A stretch of 64,000 bases of DNA from Euglena gracilis (GCA_039621445.1 CP154955.1:32781417-32845416), one strand, 5' to 3'. Numbered from the stretch's first letter, positions 47,065 to 59,305 are shown. A program made the numbers and translations. The notes: generated by a model not told the origin, from the sequence alone.

Positions 47065-47352
47065 CCAGTCCCTTCCACGGCGGGCGTGGCTGCCAGCCAG
47101 GCTGGAGGTGCCGTCGCCGGCCCCCGGGTACTGCAGCAGCCGGGGGGACCCCCGCCGCGGGCCGGCCGGCGTGGCGGCCGCACTGCCGGGGGCCGGGCCG
47201 GCGGCGGCAGGGGAGGCAGCCGGGGCGGGGGCGGGCTTGGGGAGGGAGGCGGCCTTGGCCTCGAGGGTGTGCATGGACGCCCGGATAGCGGCGATATCCG
47301 CGGCGATGGTCCGGTGGATGGCGCGGTCGTGGGCCATGCGGTCCTGGACTGC
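47065..47352 (-). CDS. Gene C exon, coiled-coil plus Ala/Pro linker
   Basis: Acceptor CTGGCCGCAG and donor GTTTGC bound exactly 96 codons in phase 0. The first part, DRMAHDRAIHRTIAADIAAI and then RASMHTLEAKAA, is a likely short coiled coil. The rest is Ala/Pro/Gly-rich and probably disordered. Third positions are almost all G or C. It is the most upstream exon of gene C that I can place. Confidence 0.6.
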
Positions 47353-48104
47353 CTGCGGCCAGGCCGATCCCCTCCCGGGGGGGGGGGGGGGGCCCCACCT
47401 CGAGAGAGGTAGTTCCCGGGAGGTTGGGGGGAATCTCCATTCTTGCTTTTGTACACAGAAGTTTAATTTGTTGAAGAAGTGCTCAAAAAATTTTAAAACA
47501 AACTCAAGAAAAAAACGTCGGGTGGATTTTGAAACAGAACAGACAGCAAGCGGCTGAGCAACAGCGAGCAGCTGAAAGTCTGGTTGGTAGGTTTATTATA
47601 AATTTATTAAATTATAATAAAATTAAAATATAATTTAATTAAAATAATTAAAAATTTCAAAGACTTTCAGCAGCTCTTCGAAAATATTTTTTGGGGAAAT
47701 TCAGACGTTGTTAAAATTGGCAGTTTTCTACATTTCATGATTTTCAAAAACTAAAACCTTTGGCAGGTATTCAAAAGTGAGATTTAAAAAAAAATATTAA
47801 AAAAAAAGCTTCCATTTTTTCACTTTTCTTATAAATCACCTTTGAAGTTGCCCACCTCGAATGCTGGCGGTTGGGATCCCCTACCACCTATCTCTAAATC
47901 AAAAGGCTTCCATTCATCCCCCCATTGCGCAGGCAGATGGGGGCAAAACCAAAGCCTTCATTGTGCCGATTCTCCACACGTGCATTGCAGGGGGGAAACT
48001 GTGTCCAACAGTGAAAACTGTCCCCATGACCTGCCCTCCACACCCTTGCCCCCCATGGCACTGTAACAACCCCCCCCCCCCAGCCACCCCTTCACCCCTT
48101 GCAG
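47353..48104. other. Spacer between divergent genes
   Basis: A strongly AT-rich island lies at 47580-47835. This is where gene C (minus) and the 48.1-kb exon (plus) diverge, so a promoter may lie here, but I see no recognisable element. Confidence 0.4.
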
Positions 48105-48335
48105 TGCCGGGGCCGCAGCCTGCTCGCCATGACCCAAGGCTCTGTTGGCAGGCTGGTCCTTCGCCATCTCGGAATGGGGGGGGGGGGGGGCAGTCAGTCA
48201 GGTCCCATCCGTCCGGAGGGGGAATGGCGCTGGGTGGATCCCACCCGCCAGGACCTCATCAGGGACCCAGAGCACTCGGCGGAGGAAGACTTGCTGCACC
48301 GGCAAAGAAAGTCGATACCGGCACCGCGGAGTTGA
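48105..48335 (+). CDS. Terminal exon of an unknown plus-strand gene
   Basis: After acceptor CACCCCTTGCAG the frame reads CRGRSLLAMTQGSVGRLVLR, crosses a poly-Gly run, then PEGEWRWVDPTRQDLIRDPE and ends HRQRKSIPAPRS at a TGA. Both halves are in one frame with strong third-position G/C. The G-tract in the middle may be a repeat expansion. The family is unknown. Confidence 0.5.
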   Translation, partial: CRGRSLLAMTQGSVGRLVLRHLGMGGGGGSQSGPIRPEGEWRWVDPTRQDLIRDPEHSAEEDLLHRQRKSIPAPRS

Positions 48336-48404
48336 GCCGGGAGCAAGCACCTATAGTTGACCCCCAGATTTTCGCCATTTTCGGCCATTTTCGGCCGGGG
48401 GAGT

Positions 48405-48720
48405 AATTTGGACCATAGCTTCATTTAACACCTGTGTGACCCCTCCCCCCCCGGGTGGGTTTTCGAGAGTGGGGGTGGGTGGGTTGGGGTGCTGGGATCC
48501 CCGGGGGGGGGGTACACCATGGGCCAGGTTTTTTGCCCGGCCAAAGGCCGGGCCGGAAAACTTCTTCATCATTTTTGACCGATGTTGGCTGGATTTTGGG
48601 TGGGGTGGTTGACCCCTCCTCGGGGGGGGGGGGGGGGGGGGGTGGGGGGTTGGGGGGGTTTTCAAAAAAGGGGGGGGGGGGGCTTGGGCCCGGCAGAAAG
48701 TGCTCCCCCGGGTCACCAAG
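48405..48720 (+). repeat. Dispersed repeat, family R2 copy 1
   Basis: It shares ACCATAG, GTGTGA, GGGTGGGTTTTCGA, CACCATGGGCCAGGTTTT, GCCAAAGG and GGCTGGATTTTGGGTGGG, in order, with 50550-50870. Confidence 0.75.
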
Positions 48721-50549
48721 TGAATCTATGATTCGTACCAACCCATCTGCCAAGGGGTCTGGACCGACTGAGGGGTGGGTACCCAGGACCCCCAAAAAGG
48801 GGACAACTTGGTTCCGTGCTTCGCATACTTGGTCTTTCTGACAAATTTTTACCCAAAAACTGCCCCAAAATGGCACGTTGGCCCCCAAAAATATTTCCAT
48901 TTCACTTGGACCAGTTGGGTGGGAGGGAGATGTCTCCCTCCCCCCTGGCTGGAGGGGTCCACTCCCCCCACCTGCCAGTGCAGTCCGCCCTCACCTCACA
49001 GTCGGGTGCGGGAGTTTTGAAAAAGGTGGTATTTTTGGCATTTTTGGCTATTTTCGGGCAAAAGTGGGTGGGTCTCCCGGGACCCCCCCCCCCCCCCCCC
49101 CGGGGGACCCCCACCCCAGGGGGTGGGTGTGCCAACCCCCCTCCCCCCCCCCCCAGTCTTAAAAAAACAACCCCTGCACGGGACCCCCCCCCCGTGTCCT
49201 CCCCCCCCCCTATGTCCAACGACCCCCCTATGTCCAATGACCACCCCCCCGGTCAGAGGACACCTTTTCGGAGGTTTGACCAAATTTTTGGTCCTGGCGT
49301 GAAGCGCCGGGACGAAAAATTTTTCCCCAAAATTGGCCAAAAATTTGGCCAAAATGCCATTTTTGACACTTTTTGGACAAAAATTTGTCAAAATTGCCCA
49401 AAATTTTCGGCGCGAAGCGCCGGAAGGGAAAATTTGGGCATTTTTGGGTGGGTAGGGACCCGGGTACCCACCAACTTTCTTTTGACCCCATGTCCAACGA
49501 CCACCCCCCCGGTCAGAGGACACCTTTTTGGTCACTAACCCCCCCCCCCAAATAGTATTGCACTGCCGCACTATTGGACGGCCGCCTCCGGCGGCGGGGG
49601 GTGCAGCACTATTTGGACCCGCCGCACTATTGGACTGGGTGCCTCTTAGTCCCGGCCTATCACCACAGACACCCTGTTTGCCTGCTCAATGTCCTACTCT
49701 GAGGCTAGTGAGGTCGTGTGTTTCAACTTCGGACGACTTCCGTGAGTTGTTCGGGTGGGAATTTGCCCCCTTTCCCCTCTCTGCGGGTTACAAAAGCTGC
49801 CTGCAGTTGGTTGCACCGGCTTCTACGCATTTCACATTGCTATGTTTTGGGGGGGTGCCGCACTATTGGACGGCCGCCTCCGGCGGCGGGGGGTGCCGCA
49901 CTATTTGGACCCGCAGCTCTATTGGCCCCGCAGCACTATTAGGGGGGGGGTTACCCTATGTCCAACGACCACCCCCCCCGGTCAGAGGACAGAGGTTACC
50001 GGTCATTGGACATGGGGGGGGGGTAAGAAAGCCCCTGTTTGGGGCTATTGATGGACAGAAGCAGACTCCTTATTCTTAGACTTATTTTAAACGGAAACTT
50101 TTTTGCAACGTTGTTCCTCTGGGAGTTAATAAATATTAATGGAGACATTCTTTCATTTGTGGTTGCTTCATACCTGCGCGGCTTGCAAAGAGGGAGAATA
50201 TGACACGGCCGTTTTTAACTAATGAATTTTGTTTGGGGTGTGTAGCTGTGTGTGTATCTGCGTAGCTGCTGCTACACATCTGTGTTTTAAAAAAAGAACA
50301 AGGCAAATTACCCAGCAGTTTGCCCCATGTCACTAGAGCTTGCAGTCCGCTATGTAAGCATTTACAGTCAATTTACAGTCCGCCATGCATTTTGCACAAT
50401 TGCTGGGTTCAAACCATTTTTAAGATTTCATCCTTGCAGAATGGTAGAAGCAGAAAAGTTACAGACCTCTTGCACTCACAAGAAGGGCATTTTTTTCAGC
50501 CTCCAATGAGTGATTTAATTTCTGTTGTGCGCCGTGTTTTGGACAGAAT
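48721..50549. repeat. G/C-tract repeats with GGTCAGAGGACA motif
   Basis: Within 48721-50549, CATGTCCAACGACCACCCCC then CGGTCAGAGGACA occurs at about 49240-49270, 49489-49530 and 49963-50000. GCACTATTGGACGGCCGCCT with its GGCCGCC-TCC-GGCGGC palindrome occurs at 49569 and 49859. GGCGC-GAA-GCGCC-type palindromes lie at about 49293 and 49408. No firm exon was found. Confidence 0.6.
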
Positions 50550-50870
50550 TCGATCACAACCATAGTTGCATTCAGCCCTTGTGTGATGGGAGGGTGGGGG
50601 GAAACCCACCCACCCATGGGTGGGTTTTCGATGGTGGGTGGGTGGGTTGGGGCCGCTGGAGGGGTGGGTGCAGGGGGGGGGGTGCGCCATGGGTCAGGTT
50701 TTGGCCCCGCCAAAGGTTGGGCTGCAAAATTTTTCAACCAATTTTGGCCAATTTTGGCTGGATTTTGGGTGGGTGGGTGGGGGGGGGGGGGGGGTGGTTG
50801 CCCCCCTCCCAGGGGGATCGTGGGTGGGTGGTTTTTGAAGAAAAAAAGTGGGTGGGTGCGGGTTTCCAAG
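50550..50870 (+). repeat. Dispersed repeat, family R2 copy 2
   Basis: This is the counterpart of 48405-48720 with the same motif order; it lies just upstream of the first candidate exon of the RING-H2 gene. Confidence 0.75.
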
Positions 50871-50953
50871 TGCACATGGGCCTGCAATGCTGAGTCCGAA
50901 GTCAGCCTCTGGAGGCCGTGGCGGACAAGCATGGTTTCCTCACTCCCCTGCAG

Positions 50954-51050
50954 TGCATCTCATCGGCCATGCGACCGATGAGGATGACCGATTTCGAGAG
51001 CATGGGCTTTGATGAGGCCCGCGACTCCCTTTCCCGAGACCACGGCCACA
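50954..51050 (+). CDS. Possible exon upstream of the RING-H2 gene
   Basis: Acceptor CTCCCCTGCAG and donor GTATGG bound 32 codons plus one base: CISSAMRPMRMTDFESMGFD, then EARDSLSRDHGH. An opposing minus-strand frame is nearly as good. The phase does not meet the next exon directly, so at least one exon is missing if they belong together. Confidence 0.38.
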
Positions 51051-51373
51051 GTATGGCCCACCCAGGGATGTGCCCCCCCCCCAAATACCTGCTCTTGGGA
51101 TGCTTCCCAGGCTTTTCCAGGAAAATTGTCTTTTCGTTCGGCTGGATTTGATCAGCAGGCAATACCCGAGTTTGTTGTGGGGGTTTTCCAGCCTTCCAAA
51201 TAGTTTGTGCTTGGCTGAATGGGGGGGGATAAATATTTTGTGAAAAACACACAGACACCCACCAGCAAAGACAGCCCAGAGAGTTTGCATGAGCAAAGTG
51301 ATTGACCAGTGTACGAGCGAGTAATTTGTTTGTTTTGTGGTGCGGGTGTGGTTGTGTGCATGCGCGTGCACAG

Positions 51374-51644
51374 GTGCGGGTGTGTGACCGAGCAAGCCTG
51401 CCCGGAGGACGCCCACCCCTGGCCCCACTTCATGGCGCAGACCTTTGCCCGGACGGCGTCAGCGCCGCAGTTGCGGGGCGGCGGTGGCGGCGGCGGCGGC
51501 AGCGGCGACGCCCTCGGCCTGCCAGCCGCGCTGGGGGGCCTGTTTGGCGGGGCCCTGCCGACGCTGCTGTTGAGCATGGGAGGCGGTGGGCCCTTCGTCA
51601 GTCGCGACGAGCTGCAGACCCTCCTGCTGAACCAGAGTGCGCAG
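51374..51644 (+). CDS. Gly-rich exon of the RING-H2 gene
   Basis: Acceptor GCGTGCACAG and donor GTGGTC bound one base plus 90 codons. The frame reads PWPHFMAQTFARTASAPQL, then a (Gly)8 stretch, GGLFGGALPTLLLSMGGG and SRDELQTLLLNQ. A Gly-rich linker followed by a short helix before the RING is the layout of RNF115/RNF126-type ligases. It ends in phase 0 while the RING exon needs two carried bases, so a short exon or a different donor lies between. Confidence 0.6.
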
Positions 51645-51982
51645 GTGGTCGTACGCGGGGTGGGGTTGCGGTTGGGTGGAGGGCTCTTTCTGGGTGACGC
51701 CTCCCATCCGCCATATTTTTTGGTTTGGTGGTTTGCTGGCCAGGGGAGGATAGCATGGCCGCCTGGCAAGGAGCCCCAATGGACGCCTGCATCGGCGCAG
51801 GACATCAGGTGTGTGACACATGACACTGCCGTAGCACACACAGGGACGTTTTGCTCAGGTGAAAGCGCACCCAAAACGTCCCAAACTCCGCCACTGGAAG
51901 ATTTGTCAGGAAAGGGGGATCTGTTGGCGGCTGATCTCATCTGGTGCTCAATTGGCTGAGCGGTTGGCAGAGGGGATGCTCC

Positions 51983-52040
51983 TACACCTCGTGCACCGCG
52001 TGAGGCACTGCGCGGCAGCGCGTGGCGCACCGCGCACCTT
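51983..52040. repeat. GTGCACCGCG-like short repeats
   Basis: CGTGCACCGCG, GGCGCACCGCG and related 10-mers cluster here; similar strings recur at 52580-52630 and 28914-28982. Confidence 0.5.
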
Positions 52041-52109
52041 GTGAGTAGAACCATTCCCACTTGTGAAATTTTCTCAAATCTCTACCTTGTCTTCCATTTC
52101 ATTTTTTTT

Positions 52110-52460
52110 GGGGCTGGTTTCCAACAAATCGACCATTTTTGGCTGTTTTCAGGCATTTTTTTTTTTGGTCAGTCGAGGCTACTTTTGGCCATTTGGAAAT
52201 TTAGACCACTTTTGGCCGTTTTCTGCCACCGTTGGCACATTTTATCCTACTAATTTTGTTGTTTCTGGCTATTTTCACCATTTGTCTGTTTGTGGCCATT
52301 TTAGGCCAGGTTTCTTTGCTTCTTGCCAGTTCTGGCTTATTATTTTTAATTTCTATTTTTGGCCACTTTTGGCCAGGCCATTTGCACAGATTCACTTGCA
52401 CAGTGGCCATATGTACAGACTCGGTGAGATGTTGTGGCAAAACTAGCCAAAATTTTGGCA
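52110..52460. repeat. TTTTGGCCA periodic tract
   Basis: Degenerate TTTTGGCCACTTTTGGCC steps, the complement of the tracts at 3.0-4.0 and 27.9-28.1 kb, lie in the intron before the RING exon. Confidence 0.6.
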
Positions 52461-52753
52461 ATAAAGCAGCTATAATTGACGAGCATTGTCTAATGTTGCA
52501 ATGTTGCAATCCATGGGCGCTTTCATGTGTGGTTCTTCTCTCAAAGATTCATTTTAGTTTGTACCTGTTCCTTGTCAGGTGTGCACGCGGTTCCATGCGG
52601 TGCACGCGGTTTGCCGCACACGTGCACACGTGGCACAGAGCCCGCGGTGTGGAAGCATCCCAGAAGCAGACGGAGCACTTGCTTTGTTTGGTACCTGGTG
52701 GTTTTGTGGGAAAGCGCAGGAGTGTGAGCTCCCCCCCCCCGCCCCACGTGCAG

Positions 52754-52943
52754 GGACTTGCCGGTGGTCAGCATCCAGCCGGGCCACCTCAAGAACACAG
52801 ACACCAAGACGTGTACGGTGTGCCAGGAGGACTTCCGGCTGGGGGAGCGGGCGACGCTGCTGACCTGCGGCCACCTCTTCCACGCGGACTGCATCACGCC
52901 CTGGCTGGAGAAGAACCGCACGTGCCCCCTGTGTCGCAAGGAG
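52754..52943 (+). CDS. RING-H2 finger exon of an E3 ubiquitin ligase (RNF126/RNF115-like)
   Basis: Acceptor CCCACGTGCAG and donor GTCTCC bound one base plus 63 codons. DLPVVSIQP is followed by a complete C3H2C3 RING: C20-x2-C23-x14-C38-x-H40-x2-H43-x2-C46-x10-C57-x2-C60 (CTVCQEDF, CGHLFHADC, CPLCRKE). Trp50 before the last pair is the conserved E2-contact residue. RING-H2 proteins transfer ubiquitin from an E2 to substrates. The spacing and the Gly-rich upstream exon are closest to the RNF126/RNF115/BCA2 group. The gene is presumably functional: no zinc ligand is missing. Confidence 0.85.
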
Positions 52944-53072
52944 GTCTCCCCGAGTCCCCTGGTTGCTAGGGAAGGGGGGGGGGCAGGCTTCCCCCCCCCC
53001 TCCAAAGGCTCCCCCCCTGGGGGTTGGTGGGTGGCCCCTGGACGTCTTTCGGCCACACTCTGATGGCAGGCC

Positions 53073-53200
53073 CCCCTCCAGGCTTCTTTTTAAACCCCCT
53101 GGGGAGGGGGTTACACAGCCCGGGAGAGAGCACCCCCCCCCAAAAAAAAACGGGTTGTCTGAAAGCATTTCCCAAGAAACCCATCCCTAGGCTTCCAGGG
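53073..53200. mobile_element. Truncated CAGGCTTC MITE
   Basis: CAGGCTTCTTTTTAAACCCC starts it, and GTCTGAAAGCATTTCCCAA matches GTCTGAGGGTGTTTCCCAA in the element at 32374-32584. No matching right end was found, so the copy is truncated. Confidence 0.5.
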
Positions 53201-53969
53201 TCCTTCCCCAGACCCTCCAGCCCAGAGGCAGAGGTTTGTGGTTGGGTCGGGGGGGGGGGGCGAGTGGGTTCCACCGCAGTACGGTTATCATGTGTTTATG
53301 CCTTTCTTGCTTCAGTCGCGGCATCCTGCCCGCTTCCGACCGGTGTGGGAACAACAGGGGCAGATATTGGAACTGGGGACAACGTCCGTTTCTTGGATTC
53401 CAGAAGTGCCACTTCCATTTCCACTCATTGGTGGCCCACTCGGTTTTTTGGGCTGGCAACTTCAGAGTGTGGAACATTTCACCAGTTTGCAGTTTGCACA
53501 CCGTGATGAAAAAACGTCTCACGTCTGAGGAAATGGTGGATAGGAGAACGAGTACGAACAAAAGAACAAAAGCAGACAGCAAACTGGTGGAAGGGGAAAA
53601 AAAGCTGGAAGCGGATGTTGCATGCCCCACCAGCAGCAACCAAATCCACGGCCGTGGAACTGGTCGCAACCACCGCCCCCTTGAGCCCGGGAGTCGGGCA
53701 TTCGGACCCGGGGGACAAAAGAAAGAGTAGTCTGCTTCATAGTGCTGTGAAACGGACGCCCACGGCAGAGCAATTTTTCAAGTGGGAAAAGTATCCCCCC
53801 CCTAAATGACCCCCCCCTATATGACCCTTTGGGGGGTCCTGAAGCAACTTTAATAGCCCTGTCCACCATCCCAGTGGTGCCTGTCGTCATGGACCAAGCA
53901 AACGGTGGGGCATTTCTGGTTGGACGGTGCCAGTCCAGGAGCACTCAGTGGCCACCAGCCCCCCCACAG

Positions 53970-54194
53970 GATTCAACCCCAATCCGCTTTGCTGCTGCTG
54001 TGCAGGTGGTGAACGTCCGGGAGGAGAGGCTGGCAGCTCAGGCCACCGCCCATCGCTCGCCCCCCGCCGTAACACAGAGCCGTCACCCTGTGCAGTACAG
54101 GTGTGTGCCGGCTGACCGGCTGTCCGGGGTTCGGTGTTGCCCCCTCTCCCCCCGCACCGGATACGCGGTGGTGTATGATGGGAGGGTGCACTGA
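53970..54194 (+). CDS. Candidate terminal exon
   Basis: After acceptor CCCCCCACAG the frame reads DSTPIRFAAAVQVVNVREER, then LAAQATAHRSPPAVTQSR, and ends GYAVVYDGRVH at a TGA. Third positions are about three-quarters G/C. It could be the last exon of the RING-H2 gene or a separate gene; no domain was recognised. Confidence 0.42.
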   Translation, partial: DSTPIRFAAAVQVVNVREERLAAQATAHRSPPAVTQSRHPVQYRCVPADRLSGVRCCPLSPRTGYAVVYDGRVH

Positions 54195-55102
54195 CCCCTC
54201 ATTTCACCAAGTTTTCCACAGATTCCTCAAGGTTTGGCGTCAGGGTTAATTGGCCATCACCTTTGCAGCAGTTGTGTTCTTTCCTTCCTTTACCAGCATG
54301 TGTGGTGCCTCTGATGCTGGAAAAAAAGCCAACCTGCCAACGTGGACTTCCTTGAATTACTCCCCCCCAGGGGGATCCAGCTCGACAGGGCAGGGTGTGA
54401 CCGACGCTCCCTGTCTCGTCGGTGTTGGTTGGCCCCTGGTCCGGGGGGCTGGACTCTCTGCATTCCCCTCCTCCCAACATAAGGCCGGCCAACGACAACC
54501 AGCAGGGTCCGGTCTGTATCAGTCTCTCAGTATGGGTGGTGGAGAGTCACCCATTTTTTCAGCGGCCTCCCTCATGGGTCGAGAAGCCATAATGACGATG
54601 GAGGACGGCCCAACCAGCTATCCGCGACCTTGTGGGTGGCGTTTGTCCCCCCCCCTTGTGTAAACCTTGTGTAAACAAACACCCTTTCTCCCGTCCCCGA
54701 AATAGTCAATGCCCAAGCAGCAAAGGAAAACAAAGGATTCACCAACCAAGCAAGGTCTGGTGTGTTCTGATCATACCGTTGCTTAAGGTGCGCTGAACGC
54801 CGGAGTTTTTTTGGGGGTTTTGACTAATCCATTGATGTTTGATCTTTTTTTGGCGGAGTGGCCCGACTGACCCATCCCCCTGATCCCTGCCCCTCCCCAT
54901 CCTCATCCATTGGCTGTTGCAGGGTTGTGGAGGGAACGCCCGCCACAGTCCACTCTTACACCCCAAGCCACACCCAGCCAGGCTGAAGTGTATTTGGGAC
55001 GCAGGGCACGCTGTTGCGGGGCTTCCGACTTTCTGTTATGGATGCGCACATGCAGAACCCCCAGTCAAGGCACAGGCTGTGCTACAGCGGACTGCTATAC
55101 CA
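54195..55102. other. Spacer, no firm gene
   Basis: Open frames of up to 414 bp on both strands around 54199-54663 fail the composition and splice tests. No repeat was recognised. Confidence 0.35.
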
Positions 55103-56514
55103 CCAGGGTGTGACGTAGAGCTGAGCTCTTTGGGAGACCACCCCGGCCGGGCCCGGTCTGCCAGCGGCCCAGCGGCGCGGCCCGGCCGGCGGCCCGGCGG
55201 CCGGGCCCAGCCGGCGGCCCGGCGGCCCAGCGGCCCGGAGGCCCGGCCGGCGGCCCGGCGGCCCGGCCCGGCCAGCGGCCTGGCGGCCCGGCGGCCCGGA
55301 GGCCCGGCCGGCCCCGGCCGGCGGCCCGGCGGCCCGGCGGCCCGGCCGGCGCTGATTTTCGGTTCAAAAACACTTTTTCCAGGTCCGGGAGGTTCAAAAA
55401 CATCGTTTTGGGCAAAAAAAAAATCGATTTTTTCGACTTTTTTGGCCCGAAAATGACCCAAAATCCATTGGTTTCGGGCCAAAAACGGGGCAAAAACAAG
55501 GGTCCGGGGATCAAAAAACGCTCATTTTCGGCTCAAAAATACTTTTTTCGGGTCCGGGAGGTCAAAAAACATGGTTTTGGGCAAAAAAATTTTTTCGAAT
55601 TTTTTCGACTTTTTGACCCAAAAATGGTTAAGTCCACTGGCCAGGGGCGGGCCCCAGCCAGGGCGGCGGGGTCCGGGTCGGAAATTTTTTTTTTGCTCAA
55701 AAACACTTTTTTTGATGTTCTAAAGTGAAAAAAGTGTTTTTGAGCAAAAAAAAATTCAAAATTTTTGGTCCCGACCTGCCTCCCGACCCCCCCTCGCCCA
55801 GTCGCCCTCACAGCGCCCGCAGGGGTCCCCAAATACCCAAAACTGGCCCAAAATCGCACAACCAGACCCCGGGAACCCCAAAAAACGGTCAAACCCCCCC
55901 CCCCTAAACCTCATGATTGACCCCCTGGTTTGGGTCCCAACTCCTCATCTGGCCCGAGGTACGGCCAAATTACGGTTTCGGGCCCCGAACGGGCCCGAAA
56001 CGGCCAAAACTGGCCAAACCGGCCCAAAAACCCAAAACGGCCGTATCTCGGGCAAGGCGAGGAGTTGGCCCAAACCGCGCATACCCCTCGATCGGGCGTC
56101 CCAAAGTTGTGGAATGACGTCCTCTTTAATTTTTCTCAACTCCGCGGCGTTTTCGAGATATTTTGAAATTTTCGATTTTTTGCCCCCAAAATGACCCTGC
56201 AATTTCCCCGGAAAAAAAAACGGTAGACAACTTTTTTGCTCGGGCCATATCTCCGGACTGGCGGGGAGTTACGGGTAACCTGAGGGCTCTGGGGAAACTA
56301 GGGATCGTCCCCTAACCTATAGGCCATTCATTTTGGGAACCCGGAAATCAGGTCACATCGATAATCCGCAGGCCTCCCTGCCTACCCAGGGAGGGGGGGG
56401 GCGCGTGCGGGGGGGGGGGGGCGGGGGGGGGGGGGGGGGGGGGGGGGTCGGACCCCCCCCTCCGGCCCCGGTGGTAAGCTTCGCTCTTACTCTAAAGAGA
56501 TAAGAGCTCAGCGA
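55103..56514 (-). repeat. 1.4-kb fold-back repeat unit, inverted distant copy
   Basis: Read on the minus strand it has the same start (TCGCTGAGCTCTTATCTC), internal fold-back (AAAACACTTTTTTT, near 55695-55745) and GGCCGG minisatellite (55140-55350) as the tandem copies 40 kb away. It ends in the same CTCTACGTCACACCCTGG. A G-tract of about 50 bp lies at 56402-56448. Confidence 0.88.
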
Positions 56515-57917
56515 CCCCCCTGTGGAAGGACAGGGTTGGTCCCTGTTTGCTTGCGGTGGGCATGCACGCTTTGCAGCTGCGACTACTTGCAAGGGTGGCT
56601 GCAGTGGGCGAGCTTTACATTCCCAGGTTGACCCACACTGCTTCCCCCACTGCGCCCTGCCCCCCGCCTCCCCGGAGCTGCTCGCCCCAAGCCCCCTAGC
56701 TTAACTAACGCCCTGCTCACGCCGGGCCCCCAAACCCGGGGGGCCCAGCCGGTGCGCGATTCACGTGTTTCGGACGAAGTAGGGACCCTAGAGCAGGGGA
56801 CCCACTCTCGTAACGGGCAAGGGGACGCGCCCGTGCCTCGTACACCCCCATGGTGTAGGTGCGCTCGTCCGTTGCCCTTATGTCCCATCAGACGGCAACG
56901 TCTTTTCTCTCCGCGTTGGGCACTCCACTCCACTTTGTTGCCCGTCCCCTGCCCAGAAAGGAACATAAAACTCGTGGAGTTTATTCACGTGCTACTGGGG
57001 CTTGCATATCGTGGGGTGGGGGGAACACAGATTAAACATGCTAGAGGTCACCATTTGGGAGGATACCACCAAAAATTACATTTGGGAAAGGACACTTTGG
57101 AATTAACAGCGTCTTGGTGAGATCATTTTAAATATCTTACATATAACTATACTCTCTTCTTTTTTTCTCATAATATAATCGATCACCAAACTCTACAGGC
57201 CGTAGGGAACCCGGCCGCACTCACTTTATTCATACAATCCTTCTGGGGGAGGGGTACTGGAACGAGCAAGGTCGATCCAGCGACCCATTCCGGGAAACTG
57301 CTCGTTAGATTAAATAAGTGGAGGCTCACTCACCCCCTTGCAGTGCAGTTTGCGCTTCTCCCTTTTTTTGTGGTTGTTTCTTTTATTTCGACCTTCACCC
57401 TGTTTTCCAATATCAACCTTATTATATCGGCCTCCTTGTCGCGCCCGCCCCAGCTCTGCCCAGTTCTGCCGGTACACGGCAACCCTTCGGGAGGCTTCCG
57501 CGTTTTGCCCGCTGTGCTTTGCCTTTCGCCCGAGACTTGAGTGGCAATTTCTGCGTTTCCGCGCTTCCGCTCCTGCCTACTCCTGGGCTACGACCAGGTT
57601 GGAACTGGAAACATCATGCACTTCATCCCAGTTGGGGGTCGACATTGGAGGGAATTTTCAGACCCTTCTTCGTCCTTCCCTGTGATTTCCGCGAGACAGG
57701 ACGCGTCGTAGAGTTTTCTGCGTTAGATTTGTCGTCCCTTGCTTGGACATATGACTGCAAAGGATTTTTAAGCGGGGGAGTGGAGGAAGACAATTAAACA
57801 AAAAACATGCTGTTTCACCATTTGGAAGATACCACAAACCAAACTCGAAACTTCACCATTGGAGCAGACGCAAAAATCACTTTGAAATTACCAGCCAGTC
57901 TTTGGGTGGAGTGGTTT

Positions 57918-57935
57918 TATATATATATATATATA

Positions 57936-57988
<53 letters not shown>
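57918..57988. repeat. (TA)n microsatellite
   Basis: About 35 TA units with two AATA interruptions. Confidence 0.95.
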
Positions 57989-57989
<1 letters not shown>

Positions 57990-59143
57990 CAACAGTGACC
58001 CTCCCATTGTCGGGCTAGGCACGCACATGTGCTTCCATATCATCTCCTGCAGGGTACATCTCGCACTACCCACCGCCATGTGACATCATCACAGACGACC
58101 CTAGAGTGACGGTGCGGAATGGCCTTGCTGCGCACGACGCTTTGGGTGCAGAGTGTTGTGCGCTCCCTGATGGGGATACCTTATTTATAAGCACACGCGA
58201 AACCTCAAGGCACAGATTTTCTGTTTTCCGGTGCCTTGTTCTTCGTTCTGTTCCCTCTGCAGCTGTTGCCAGTGGTATCAAAAATCGATTTCTTTTTGAG
58301 GAATTCAAAACCCTGTGCCTTTCTGTGCTCCTCCCTGTTGGGCAGCGGGTTTGCTCTGTACATTAGTGTACAGGCACTTCCTGGTTTTCTGTGGCGCTCG
58401 CTGCTGGTCTGTCTCCATCTTGTGCTACGGCAAGAGCAGAGGAAACTACACAGCATTGCACATCCCCTGAGGATTGGCTGGGGGGGGGGGAGGGGAAGCA
58501 ACCCGGTTGTTTTTGCAGATTCTTGATTCCGGCAGAATCTGAGTTTTCTGCATTTTCGGTGCTTTTTTTATGTGGGCAGCGATTCTTCGACTTCTGCTGC
58601 CAAATGTTTTTCCCTTTGACTTGGAAGAATTTCGCATTGGACCCCTTTTCTCCCTGAGATAATTCTGGAAAATTTTTGATAATGGTTTTTAATTGCTGTT
58701 TTTCAAAAAAAAATCGAAAATGACGATAAAGTTTGATTGAAAAGATTAATGCTCTTGCGTCTTTGTCACAAGGAGACCCTAAAAAAATGCAGGAAATGGA
58801 AGTTTTACTTTTTTGCATTTACTTTGTTTTTTTTTGTTTGTTCCCCCTTTTTTGTGTGGGGTTTTGGGTGGTCTGTGTTGCCCCCCCGTTCCTCCTGCTT
58901 TTTTGACTCGAACAAGGCTTAAAAGCTGCCCACAGGCCACTCCCCCTCCAACCCCAGTTGAAATGCTGGGCAACTTTCGCCGTTCCTCCCATATTCATAA
59001 GATCAGAATTGGACTGAGGCCAAGAAAATGGAGGGGTTCAGTGCTTGTTGAAAGGATCGGGAGGGACCTCCTGCCAGGGAAGGTGTCTGGGACATTCGCC
59101 CGGCCCCCAACCAAGAAACCAAGGCTCCGCCTGGTCCACTGAA

Positions 59144-59279
59144 TTGTATGTATGTATGTATGTATGTATGTATGTATGTATGTATGTATGTATGTATGTA
59201 TGTATGTATGTATGTATGTATGTATGTATGTATGTATGTATGTATGTATGTATGTATGTATGTATGTATGTATGTATGT
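59144..59279. repeat. (GTAT)n tetranucleotide microsatellite
   Basis: About 34 uninterrupted GTAT units. Confidence 0.97.
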
Positions 59280-59305
59280 CCACTGAAAAGGGTCAGACGT
59301 TATAG

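Noticed and set aside
56700-56900. Possible rRNA or tRNA-like fragment because of GC-rich paired blocks
   Set aside because: No conserved rRNA core motif, and no cloverleaf could be drawn.
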